Below the pieces are notes generated by a model. The model did not search any database, was not told the DNA's origin, and saw only the letters and a program-made list of their open reading frames with translations. This document shows, piece by piece, positions 23,801 through 33,640 of a DNA stretch of 64,000 bases. Position numbers and translations under genes: made by a program. Origin of the DNA: Rhynchospora pubera (Eukaryota > Streptophyta > Magnoliopsida > Poales > Cyperaceae); contig CM051459.1 of the NCBI GenBank assembly GCA_028095005.1, forward strand, positions 45,266,257-45,330,256, written 5' to 3'. Each line of letters starts with the position of its first letter. Position 1 is the stretch's first letter.

Positions 23801-24274
23801 GGATATACAGACTCTGACTGGGCAGGAGATGTAACTGATAGAAAGTCTACATCTGGGTACTTCACTTTTGTTGGTGGCAATTTGGTTACTTGGAGAAGTA
23901 AGAAGCAGAAGGTAGTGGCATTGTCAAGTGCTGAAGCTGAGTTTAGAGGAATACCTAAGGGACTGCAAGAGTTACTGTGGATTAAAAAGATACTCAAGGA
24001 TCTTGGCTTCTATGAATGTGAAGAAATGAAACTGTTTTGTGATAACAAGGCTGCCATTGCTATATCACAAAATCCGGTGCAGCATGATAGGACCAAGCAC
24101 ATTGAAGTAGATCGACATTTTATCCGACAAAACATTGAAGAAGGAGTAATTAGTATTCCTCATGTAAGAACGGAAGAGCAACTTGCAGACATACTAACCA
24201 AAGATGTGTCTAGTACTAATTTTCATGAAGCAATTGACAAGTTGGGCATGCGAAATATCTACCTGCCAACTTGA
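20834..24274 (+). CDS. pol: Pol polyprotein of Copia element 1
   Basis: About 1146 open codons in the same frame as gag. There is no ATG at its beginning (the first frame-opening codon listed is a TTG), so it is probably made as a gag-pol product. Domains with residues counted from 20834: aspartic protease WIIDSGATDH (about 34); pre-integrase zinc motif with WHRRLGH and CDVCIKSK (165-205); integrase core with HSDVWGP, RSDNGREF and PQQNGRAERKN (225-335); a spacer with four 7-residue repeats HLGPSST (about 499-526); reverse transcriptase with YKARLVAKG, FDVKNAFLHGD and YVDDM (about 694-840); and RNase H with YTDSDWAGD, SSAEAEF and DNKAAI (about 990-1146). All catalytic motifs appear intact. Confidence 0.94.
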   Translation: MASLSSGTLSILPSVERNEGKVFSLNTSSTDCSWIIDSGATDHMTYDREDLVRKSVPRRNEIVNANREVYPVTGAGEVQFSSSLTLSNTLLVPSLSSKLLSVGQLCEDLNCVVLMYPGFCLFQDLLTKEILGRGTRRGGLYHLEDLAAGHAHLSAGLHSSRKSSIWIWHRRLGHPSFGYLRKLYPSLFSGFENEIFDCDVCIKSKSHRAHFGKILDDDNNNRVPFDLIHSDVWGPSPVNSLVGNRWFVLFVDDSTRMTWVNVVKQKTDVPLAITFFITMVKNQFDKNVKVFRSDNGREFVNKTLGEFFKTNGIIHETSCVGTPQQNGRAERKNRQILEMTRAMMLENNVPPSYWDHAVTSSVYLINRLPSAALKFQTPLQKLSTYHVIPSVLNIPPKVFGCVAYVHIQKHLRSKLDPCAEKCVFIGYGQHQKGYRCMNPSSRKVYTTIDVTFIENEGYFCKNQTHSQGESVIDNELWFDAVRNDVFGSKSEIFPNEHVQLGPSSTHLGPSSTHLGPSSTHLGPSSTECEHLNLEMDPLVNSGPSEESLESEDEEMIQSPTSPHDQFPESEVSNSEPVTTNHGYQLPFRINRGRPPKRYRPDESGEGRYAMANFMTMSHMPESVKEFDRTLASVHIPNNLNEALADEKWVDAMKTEMDALEENNTWELVDRPRDRKTVGCRWIFTVKCGPTGAIDRYKARLVAKGYSQTYGVDYQETFSPVAKLNTVRILLSIAANQNWPLHQFDVKNAFLHGDIDEEIYMDIPPGYSHSSKRSLVCRLKKALYGLKQSPRAWFGRFCSAMKGYGYTQSDADHTLFFCKNKEKIVILIIYVDDMIITGNDAEGIQGLEKKLSQEFEMKNLGGLKYFLGIEVTRSNEGISLSQRKYVLDLLAETGMLDCKPVDTPTKQNNKLGIFPDQVPTNKEQYQRLVGRLIYLSHTRPDIAYAVSVVSQFMHNPSEHHMEAVMWILRYLKGSPGRGIFFRRNGHLQVHGYTDSDWAGDVTDRKSTSGYFTFVGGNLVTWRSKKQKVVALSSAEAEFRGIPKGLQELLWIKKILKDLGFYECEEMKLFCDNKAAIAISQNPVQHDRTKHIEVDRHFIRQNIEEGVISIPHVRTEEQLADILTKDVSSTNFHEAIDKLGMRNIYLPT
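22331..22412 (+). repeat. Four in-frame 21-bp repeats carrying the LTR dyad
   Basis: CTCGGTCCGAG occurs at 22331, 22352, 22373 and 22394 in a 21-bp unit ending TTCGACCCAT. It encodes a repeated Leu-Gly-Pro-Ser-Ser-Thr-His in the integrase to reverse transcriptase spacer. The same 11-mer is the LTR motif, with the same 21-bp spacing. Confidence 0.97.
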
Positions 24275-24281
24275 GGGGGAG
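24273..24281 (+). other. Polypurine tract of Copia element 1
   Basis: GAGGGGGAG directly precedes the 3' LTR and follows the pol stop codon by a few bases; it is the expected plus-strand primer. Confidence 0.85.
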
Positions 24282-24644
24282 TGTGGAGAAAATTGGGTGT
24301 TTGGCTCGGTCCGAGTTGGGCCAAACTCGGACCGAGTTGAACCACATCCCTTTGGCTCGGTCCGAGTTGGCCAGAACTCGGTCCGAGTTGGACCGTCTGA
24401 CTTTCCTTTTTATGATTTATGCATATATGGAAATGTAATAAAAAGAAATATTAGCCTACCTATTATAAAGGAGGCGCCTCCCTCTTCCTTTCTGACCTAT
24501 CTTCTTCCCCAATTCTCCCTTGTACTCCATTATTATTGAAAAGAAATAAAAAGTGATGGTGTGTGTGCGTGTGGATGTAGGTACGATTTCGTACTGAACC
24601 ACGTTAAATGTTGTGTCTTTCTGTGATTGTTCTTTAAGTTTTCA
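24282..24644 (+). repeat. 3' LTR of Copia element 1
   Basis: 363 bp. Same sequence as the 5' LTR except for one base missing in an A run and two transitions in its last third. Carries the same four dyads, the first at 24305. Confidence 0.97.
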
Positions 24645-26790
24645 ATAAGTACTCCCTTGTTACAGATAAATACTCCCTTATATACATCCATTATCCCTTC
24701 TATTAGATATATATATAACAACTTATTTACTCCCTTATATTTTTTAATTACTCCCTAAATACATTAAAAGTTATTAATTACTCTCTTATTTTTAATAAAT
24801 ATTCTATTTTACTATTTTAGTTTGCTTTTGTAGAAACTGGAAAGAGGAACTTGGGAAAAGGGCTTCGGGGGGGTTTCCGTTATGTGAGTGGGGTGGATTA
24901 GCGCACGAAGGGGTGTTTCCGTTATCTCTAATTGGAGTTTGGAGATTATAATGCCTAACTTAATAACTGCCTTGATTGAATCTGCCCGTTGTTTCTCCTA
25001 GGTATCTACGTTTGGGCTTTCGAAGGGCTTGGGCTATGTGATCTTTTATATTGTTCGAATGGCCCAAATTAAAGGCTTATTTTTTGCTATAGGCCTATAG
25101 CTCGTAAGCTAAGAGCCTAACTGCCTAAGAAACATATTTTCGGTTTGGATAGAAGACCATTTTCTAATTTTTGTTTACTGAAAATCATCATAAAGAAATT
25201 AGTTTCTCCAATGAATACATGTATCTCATAATATTGCGCCCAGAAATAGTTATCTAACCTTTTATTTATGTAAATTATAAGTTATTACATTACTAAAGTA
25301 CACAAAAGCGAAATTTAGATAGGTCGGAATATCAAAAGCTAAGTGCCTGTTCATTGACTCATTGTTGGGTAAAATTTTTTAAGAAGTACAAAATCCAAAA
25401 GCTGAAATTTAAATTCAAATGTCCACCTTTTGACATTCTGGTCCTTCAAGGGCCGCTATTTTAAAGTCCGGGGCCCTACAATTTGGAATTTCAGCCCTTA
25501 ACATTTTTTTTTGTCTGAAAAAAAAAGTATTTAGAGCTGAATTTATATTCTCAATTATTAAAAAGTTATAAAAAAATATTATTATCTCCTAAAGATTTAA
25601 TTTTATATTTGTTAAACAACAAAAAGTTAGGACTTTCGGTCCCATTAGTTACATTCCGAGGAAGCATGATCTTTTCTTCTTTATTCCTTGCACTAGGAGA
25701 GGAAAGGTATTTTTTAGACCGATGTGTCTTGCTCAAATATTATATATAATTTAAACAAATCATGTTGTAAGTTTCTGTGGAAAATTGAATTACATGATTA
25801 TTCAAATTGGATTCCAAAAATAATAAAATTTATGAAACACGTCTGTCAGTGACTTATAACAGAATAATTTTGAAATCGAGATTCCATGAGACCATAACAA
25901 AAAATGAGTCCTTGTCCTCGTTAAATTGGAATAGTATTCTTTGGCATGTATGTGGAAAATTATCAATTTACAAAGAATTAATTAATTCGATTCAAAGGTA
26001 TAATCTGCAAAGAGTACAAGGCGATAGAATTGGCTGGTCTCTTTCGTGAAAAGGAAATTATTATTATGTTAACAAATCTTTTTTAAAAATAAAAAGAATA
26101 CGAAATAATTTAATATGATTTTTTATAACTACCTTCATTTTATTTCCTCTTTTCTGAAACACAAGAATAGTATCTACACATACAGACGGATATTCAGTGA
26201 TGACGTAATATTAAGCATCTATAATTATTCATCGACAAAGTAAAACTAGACATTCCAACCCCTTTTTTTTCCCTTTTTTTTCGTTGTAGGTCGCTGTAAT
26301 CGGTATCAAGTTGCTAATGACCATGAAATGAAACGTTCATAAATTACACATGGACACATGGGCCTACCTCTCGGGAAGGAATGAATCGATGAAAATTCAG
26401 GAGAAATTATAGGTCTCGTCAATAATTATATAATATATATATGTGAGAAGATTCAAAATGGTATAAACATCCGAAAATGACTAAATGCATTGAAGATTTG
26501 AAGTCTAGTATAACGTTAGAATACTAACCTAACAATTATTAGGCCTCCAATAAAGACTCACAACTCCAGTTAAAGAAAAAATAAATAAAACTCTTTTTTT
26601 CTTTTTCTTTAATTATGGAGCGCATCAAACCGTACCAACCATTGGCATAGAGGAAAATACCAACTAAATTTTATTTTCTGTATTTTTTGTCAAATTAAAA
26701 TATTAAATGCATGGAAATGACAGAATATTGGAATACATGTTTGGAAGAGATGTTGATAATGAAAATGGATTATTACCATCTCACTAATTT

Positions 26791-26832
26791 ACCATCGCTG
26801 CACTTAACCATCTCGCTAAGTGCAGCGATGGT
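26791..26832. repeat. Perfect 16-bp hairpin with 10-nt loop
   Basis: ACCATCGCTGCACTTA (26791-26806) and TAAGTGCAGCGATGGT (26817-26832) are exact inverted repeats. GC content is higher than the surroundings. It could be the residue of a foldback element, a small hairpin RNA source or a terminator-like structure. Function unknown. Confidence 0.9.
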
Positions 26833-26907
26833 TCGCGTCAACCAGCGCACTTCAGTCCTATCTAAATGTTCAGTTTAATAAGTACAAATGTTTTGTTATT
26901 TAAATAT

Positions 26908-27290
26908 AAATGTTCAGTTAGTTACAAAAAATATATATATAAATATTATAAGCAAAAATATTTATTTTATTAAGTATAAATGTTCAGTTAGTTGCACAAA
27001 AAAATATAAATATTATAAGCAAAAATATTTATTTTATTAAGTATAAATGTTTTGTTTAGTAAGCACAAATGTTCAGTTGGATAAGTACAAATATTCAGTT
27101 AATTGAGTATAAATGTTCAGTTAGTTGCACAAAAAAAATATAAATATTATAAGCAAAAATATTTATTTTATTAAGTATAAATATTTAGTTTAGTAATTAC
27201 AATTGTTCAGTTAATTGAGTAATGTATAAATGGTCTGTTAGTTGCAATACAAAAGATAAATATAAATGTTATAAGGAAAAATGTTATTAC
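26908..27290. repeat. AT-rich minisatellite, unit about 70 bp
   Basis: Units beginning AAATGTTCAGTTAGTTGC and continuing TATAAATATTATAAGCAAAA start near 26908, 26978 and 27111, with a decayed partial unit near 27229. Short pieces of the GTTCAGTT word fill the gaps between units. Confidence 0.85.
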
Positions 27291-28768
27291 TAAACCAAGC
27301 GAAGGGGTCACGAACCGGACAAAAAAAACATGAAAAAATTAGAAAGGGTCATGAACCGGTCCAGTTCAAATTAATTTTTTTCCGACTTTGCCCCTGGTGC
27401 TCCTCTCTCCAATAATGACGAGCGACTTTATATTAAACCATTAATTGATGCATTTAACTAAATACTTGTGATTATTAAAGTGAACATATTTTATCATTAA
27501 ATTAAACATTTGTAACAGACACAATACTATTAGTCACGCGAGACTCACCGGCGCCGTCTGTTCTTATGGCAGTTATCAGGAAAATAATTGTGCAGCGAAA
27601 ACCAGCCTAGTCTTGTCCGTTGATTTTGATGATCCCCTCTTTTATTATACTATAAATATAAATAAATTACTATGACAATAAACTTATTCATTTATAATCG
27701 ATAATATTAATTAAAAATCTTAACCGTATTTTTTATGATTAAAAATAATTTTTATTTTTGTATTTTCTATAATAAAAATAGATTTTTTTTGTTAAATGTA
27801 TTAAAAATAGCCATATCAATCATTATTTAATTTAAGAGTTAAATACATTTGGAATCTAAATGGTTCGTATCTAATTGTTATTTGGCATCTTTAACTATTG
27901 CTTTAAATTCCTATGCAATATTTTTTTTAAAATTAAAATAATATCGTATAAACTTACTTGCAATATAATCAATTTAAGAAAATCTTCGTATAATGAAACT
28001 CAATTTGTTACAACAAATTCGATGATTAAAAATCAGTAAGAATTTATGTATCGAGCAAAGCTCGACGTATCGCTCTAGTTCGGATCAAAAGGTTGATCAT
28101 ATTTAATCCGTCAATTTTAGGTGCGCCATATTTAGTTGACAAGTAAATGAGGAAGATACATGTGTTTGATTGCACGAGTATAAGCAAGAATAGGGAAGAG
28201 GGAAGAGGAAAGTATAAGGATAATTTTTTATCAAGCTTCTAAATTTCGGCGAAATAAAAAAAAATAGCGGTATTCTGTGTCAAATCATATGAACGTTCTA
28301 GTCTTAATTGAGAAAATGACGTAACGTGTTATTTTAGTTATTTCGGCTTTATAACACGTTATTTCAGTTATTTCGGCGAAATAATAAGCTGTTATTGCTA
28401 CTATTGTTAAATTGTGTATTCAATATTGAACTATTATTAAATTGGTACAAGCTGCTACTGCTACTCAATATTGGTACATCACAGTATATTGAATTTGGTA
28501 TGGCCGTATGCTATTTGTATGGAGTATTGAAGATGTATAAATATATAAATTGATAGTTATAGAATTGATGTGCCAAACTTTGAAAAAAATACTACACCGT
28601 TATATCGCCGTTATAACATCGAAATAACACCGAAATAACATGGAGACCTTGACCGTCATATCGAAAAAATCGAAATTTAAAAAGCTTGCTTTTGATGGAA
28701 TACAGAGATTAGGCAATGTTTTCAATTTAAAGTAATAAGTTGGTAAAAGAATAAACAATTTAAATTTA

Positions 28769-28902
28769 GGCAGTGTTTTCAATACTTACCGGCGCACCTA
28801 CTAGTCAGATAGTTAAAATTCGATATTTTCTGGTATACAGATATTGCCGTTTCAGCCTGTTTCAATTCCCCGTATTACTGGAATTGTATTGAAAACACTA
28901 CC
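28769..28902. mobile_element. Small MITE-like element with 17-bp terminal inverted repeats
   Basis: 134 bp bounded by GGCAGTGTTTTCAATAC, whose reverse complement at 28886-28902 differs at one position. No coding sequence and no clear target duplication. A partly matching end (AGGCAATGTTTTCAAT) lies about 60 bp to the left. Confidence 0.6.
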
Positions 28903-29310
28903 TTGGTGTTATATCCTTCTAGAAGTCTGGCAGTTTTGCACTGCCGATGTCCACGGACCAGCACCCAAAGTTACACCTAACTCCATACTTGGATCAGTTG
29001 GATGCATTTTGTTGTCTCATTTGACTTGGTACTGCTGACATTTGCTGATAACCCTTTATTTAATTTTGATAATCAAGTTGTACGTTTGGGATGGATCTAC
29101 TTCAAGCGTTGATGCTAAGTTCTTACTTTTTCGATTTGTTTCGATTTGCTTTGAAATCTTGGTAAGAACCGTATGGCATTTACTTTTAAAATGCCACAGT
29201 CAGCATTAAATTATTTTTGCAAGAAAAAAATTTTCAACGAAAAATTAGGATTTGTATCAATCAGCACTCTGTTTGAAGGACCGTCTTAGTCAGAAATAAA
29301 TTAAAATATA

Positions 29311-30131
29311 GACAAAATTGGATATAACCCCCTGAAATCATCTCAAATTGGATATAACCCCTATAATCTTTCAAATTAGATATAACCCCCTACAATCTTG
29401 TTTGTCATGGAAATAACACCCTTTTCTTGGTTTCAATTATTTTTAATTAAAAATAAATCAATTGCATATTAGTATGACTAAAGTACCCCTCCTCTAGCTA
29501 CCTAAAGAACGTTTCATCTTCCTTTCATCTCCTTCTAATATTGATGATACCAGAATATTTCCAAGTTGCTAGTCTCTTCCTCAGATGTAACGAAAAACCA
29601 AATGAGCACCCTTACCAAATCTTTGGTAACGAACAATTTCTCATAATGATTTTTCATTCAATAGTAAAGAACCCATTAAAAATTGAAGATGTGATTATAC
29701 GAAAGAAATTTCAGCCACGTATCTTTGGCCCAGCAGACATGAGGTGTATGTACGACAATTAATCTCCAAAACAAAGCTATGTTATTACTTAGTTTAATGA
29801 TAATAACCTCCAATGTTCAAGGAATAGACATATCAAATGCAAGATCGATTCTGGATTTAGAAATGGGATTTGATCTATCTAGTAGATTAATATTCGGCTG
29901 GAAGGAGAGAGAAAATGAGAGATGAAATGTTCATTGACGGAGGAGGGATGGAGGGGTATTTTGGGTATAATAATATACAACTGATTTATTTTCAACTAAC
30001 AATATTTAAAATTAGGGAAAATGTGTTATTTCCATGACAAACATTATTTCAGGGGTTATATCTAATTTTAAAAATTTTAGGGGGTTATATCCAGATTGAG
30101 ATGATTTGAGGGGGTTATATCCAGTTTTTCC
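29311..30131. mobile_element. Mutator-like (MULE) non-autonomous element
   Basis: 821 bp flanked by a perfect 9-bp target duplication TAAAATATA (29302-29310 and 30132-30140), diagnostic of Mutator elements. The terminal inverted repeats begin with G and share GGATATAACCCCCT followed by AAATCATCTC. They extend imperfectly for roughly 200 bp (for example AAATAAATCA and TACCCCTCC on the left, reversed on the right). The centre (about 29540-29870) is unique and has no recognisable transposase. It could be captured host DNA, but I do not recognise it. Confidence 0.92.
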
Positions 30132-32052
30132 TAAAATATAAAACTGTCAAAATAATTAATATATCTTAAAAATTGAATGATATTAAAATATTGATATAAA
30201 TTTAGGTTTCATATGACTTTTTTTATTAGTTCAGAAACGACTGTTAAAAACTGCGGTTCGTAATGAATTTTATCATATTGCAAGCTCTCTGAAATAATAT
30301 TATACGCGAAAATTGAACATTTTCGTCATAATTATGCCCATTTAAAAGGCCAAAATATTTTTAATTAATTGTGGTTAGGTCCAAGTAATCTTTAATAGCA
30401 TGTTTCCATTCCGAAATCTTTATTGGTCATAAACTATGTAAATGGAAAAATAATGTAGGCCGACTGGTACCTTTTGAATTGTCAAATTTGGGATTCTTTT
30501 TTTTTTTTACACTTCACCTAAAAAAAAAATCAAGTCTGAAAGAAACTTTTTTTCTTTGATTTTTAAATTATTCACGTTCATAATATTAGAAACTCGTTGA
30601 ATGTTCAACATGTTCTATAATTATATTCAATATATAGTCCGAAGCTTCTAGCTAATTGAGAATATAACGACTATCACCACAAACAAGTCAACAGAAGGCC
30701 CAAAAGCAAAGCACTAAAGCAGTCCTAGCTCGTAACATACGCGGTTAATTAATTAATTTTTTTTAAAGAAAGTAATGGGAAAACGAAAGCATTAAGCAGG
30801 CGACTATACGAGGTTGACCCCCAACCCTTATATGAATATTTTTTTTTATTCGACTTATATGAATAATTGGAACATCTACAAACTACAATTGTTATTTCAA
30901 AATGACTAATATCATGGAACCTTCGACTTGCTAGCTATGCAAAAATGACCTTTCGATGTTGTAAGAAATAAAAAAAATATGATATTAATTTAAATACTCA
31001 TAATTTTAATATAATATTTTCATAATTTGAGGGCCGCAAGTCAGATAGGAATAAAAAGAGTAGATATAAACAGATAGGTATATTTTCCAAGTTTTTAAGA
31101 AACTCCGTTTTATCTAGATTTTTGTTCACACCGCACAACCGTTTTATCCGCTATATCGCCATTTTATCCGTTCTATCGTTGTTTTATCACCGATAAATGC
31201 TAAATCATCACCCAACCGCTAAACCGAACAAATCGCATTTTAAAACCTTGACATTTTCACATACGAGTATATTAATAAGAGTATAAAATATACCCCTGGA
31301 CACCCCTAGATAATATTTTTTTTAATACGATTTAACCTTTGCAATAAAATTGGACACCCTTATCTTTAGAAATATTTAATACCTACATCAGAATTTTCTA
31401 GTTTATATATCTTAGTCCTTAAGTTTATATTAAATAGAATTTCTAAGAACATAGCAGCATTCCAGCTGCAATTTGACTAAGGCAATTGTAGAGTCAAGAC
31501 TCATATATGACCGACTTAAGTTTTTTTTGGCGCATACTTTAGTAGTTAATACTAAAATTGACTTGTGGAAAATAAAAGGCGCACAAGTCTTAATTGGCTG
31601 CTATTTGCCACAACAAGTCATTTTATTATCCCTGTGACCCTGTTTAATTTTTGAACTAGTTGAGAAAGTGGACTATTTGAACCAAGATATTTAGGTCTTC
31701 AATTGTCATGTATTCATTCATGGCAATTCCTTGATATTTCTATCTTTTTCATAACTCAAACAGTATTACAGTAATTAATTTGTCCAGAAATAAAATTAAG
31801 GCGGCCTTCACACGTAATGTATCTTTCCTGTTGGCCTATTTCTTTTGGTAAATTTCCACTTGGCTTGTAGAACGCGCCTGGAATGTGGAATGATAAAAAA
31901 AAAGGCACACATGTTAAGTTTCTACTGGTAGAAAAGCAGTTACCCAATGGATGGTTAATAATCAATCAACCAGAAAGCGCGTCAATGAACGCTAGTAAAT
32001 GCGGAAAAACAAAATTTAATTAGAAAAATTAAGAGAAAATGGAGGGCTATAT
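30132..32052. other. Gene-free AT-rich spacer upstream of PAR1 genes
   Basis: No coding signal or element ends recognised. Near 31120-31240 there are words such as TATATCGCCATTTTATCCG similar to those around 28600, perhaps from a related decayed transposon. Confidence 0.5.
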
Positions 32053-32128
32053 AGCGTGATTTAAGGCGGTACCAAGAAAAAGAAAAGGCAGTTGGAGTCG
32101 TTTGAAGCCCTCTCTGCTTTATTTAAAC
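32053..32128 (+). promoter_or_regulatory. Core promoter of the first PAR1 gene
   Basis: Begins with a block AGCGTGATTTAAGGCGGTACC and includes a TATA-like TTTATTTAAAC at about 32118-32128. The block AGCGTGATGTAAGGC at 36250 before the second PAR1 gene matches it, as do GGCAGTTGGAG and ACAGTTGGAA further on, at equal distances from the start codons (163 and 170 bp). Shared descent is clear; function as a conserved element is inference. Confidence 0.6.
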
Positions 32129-32215
32129 GAACCTCATATCACTGCTTTCCTCAACCATTGTTGGATCACTTCAACGAACCATTTGCATTTTGCAAAGACA
32201 AGACCAGATCCAGCA

Positions 32216-33640
32216 ATGGCTCTTTCAAACCAAATCATGGTGTTGGCTCTTGTCTTATCCCTCTCCCTTGCACTCCCTTCAGCCCTAGGTATCTATCTCT
32301 CCGCGCACCGTGTATCCGTTTCTCTGTTTTTTTTCGGCTTCTCGATCTATCACCAATTACTTCTTTACATCAACTGGAATTCTTGGCAAACACTATTATG
32401 AACATTAAACCAAATTTAATTGATTGTTTATAAGAGAATTCTACTCTTTCAATGAAAGTCTTTAGAGAAACAGCTTTATTTATACTTTATTATTCTTTTA
32501 AGCTATACTTCGGTTTGTTGCAATAACCACATGTGTGTTTATGCATATGCAGCTGGAGTGACATGCGAGGACCTACATATCAACCGATGCGCCTTTGCCG
32601 TGTCATCGGAATCAAAAAGGTGCGTGCTGGAAAGCATGCCAGGCAAACCAACAGAATACCAGTGCAAGACGTCTGATGTGGTAGTGGAAAACATCTCGAA
32701 CCATATCGAAACCGAGGCTTGTGTGGGCGCTTGCGGTCTTGAGCGTAAGACCATCGGTATCTCTTCAGATTCCTTGATGGAGACTCGTGTCGCTCAGAAA
32801 ATCTGCTCGCCCGGATGTTCCAACAACTGCCCTAACATTGTTGACCTCTACTCCAACCTTGCTTCTGGCGAAGGTATGAAAAATGTTCCTCTATAGTTGT
32901 TTTCTTATTATTACATTGAATTTCATCCTGCTACATCCATTAATTGGTCCATAAAAGTTGTTCCATAATCTATGAAATTTTAAATTAATCTTACTACCTA
33001 TTTATTTCTGTGACTAAGTGATTGCACGTGATGCTCTGTTATTTCGATATGAGTTCATGTGTATTGTCGTCTAATTTGTTGCTTAAATTATAGTTTTTTT
33101 TTTTAAACTCCGAGCATGAATGAAATTGAATGACCATTTTTTTTTTGTGAGGTTGCATTATTTTGGGTTTAATGGAGAGTACCATTCTGGAGGACAAAAA
33201 AAACAGACATATCTTGAGGCTTTGTGATGGATATAATTGACATGTAGAGAAATCCTGTCGTTAAATTAGGCAAAATTGAGTAAAAGATAATGGCATGCTT
33301 TAGATTGTACAAGGTAATACTTAACGTGGGAATAAATTAAGCATATTTGAGTTTTAATTAAATATTGGCCGTCCAATTTAACACCTTTTGGTACAGTGGT
33401 ATGTCCCATGCATATATATTCCATTGTTGTTCGATTGAAAAAAAAAATTCATACTATTTAATAAGAATTTGCACAGTAATTAACATTAACTACATATGAA
33501 TAGGTGCTTCCCTGTCGGACTTGTGCATGAAGATAAATGCAAACCCACGCCGAGCGATGATGACAATACTGAGCTCAGGGGCTGCACCAGGTCCAGTCTC
33601 TGGCAAAGTTGAAGCAGAAGCACCATCTCCATCTCCATGA
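32216..33640 (+). CDS. PAR1: PAR1 (photoassimilate-responsive) secreted protein, copy 1
   Basis: Three exons, 32216-32288, 32553-32873 and 33504-33640, encode 176 residues. PAR1 proteins were named from tobacco genes induced by sugar accumulation; their molecular role is unknown. Visible features are a signal peptide (NQIMVLALVLSLSLALPSALG) and a Cys-rich core with conserved CEDL, CAFAVSS.SKRCVLE, YQCKTSDV, IETEACVGACGLERKTIGIS and KICSPGC..NCPNIVDLY. The tail ends SSGAAPGPVSG then PSPSP. About ten cysteines suggest disulphides and an apoplastic location. Intron 1 splits the codon just after the signal peptide; intron 2 splits the Gly of ASGEG. A paralogue lies 2.8 kb downstream in the same orientation. 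Confidence 0.92.

Larger units (their letters stand above)
19286..24644 (+). mobile_element. Copia-type LTR retrotransposon, nearly intact (element 1)
   Basis: 5359 bp, flanked by the 5-bp target duplication ATAAG (19281-19285 and 24645-24649). Order: LTR, tRNA-iMet primer site, gag, protease, integrase, reverse transcriptase, RNase H, polypurine tract, LTR. Integrase before reverse transcriptase defines Copia. The two LTRs differ by two A/G transitions and one A-run indel, so insertion was recent. The only coding defect seen is one in-frame TAA between gag and pol, which may or may not be a defect. Both LTRs and the pol frame carry the unusual CTCGGTCCGAG array. Confidence 0.97.
24650..29310. 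other. Gene-free AT-rich region with small repeats
   Basis: Begins with the continuation of the TTACTCC-rich block (to about 24835). It contains the hairpin at 26791-26832, a minisatellite at 26908-27290 and a small foldback element at 28769-28902. Around 28280-28640 there are degenerate GAAATAAC/TTATTTCGGC words resembling the interior of a decayed DNA transposon. No gene was recognised. Confidence 0.6.

Noticed and set aside
25807..26049. 80-codon plus-strand open frame
   Set aside because: Isolated, no family signal, in gene-poor AT-rich DNA.
29541..29762. 73-codon frame inside the Mutator-like element
   Set aside because: Not a recognisable transposase or host fragment; kept only as a question about the element core.
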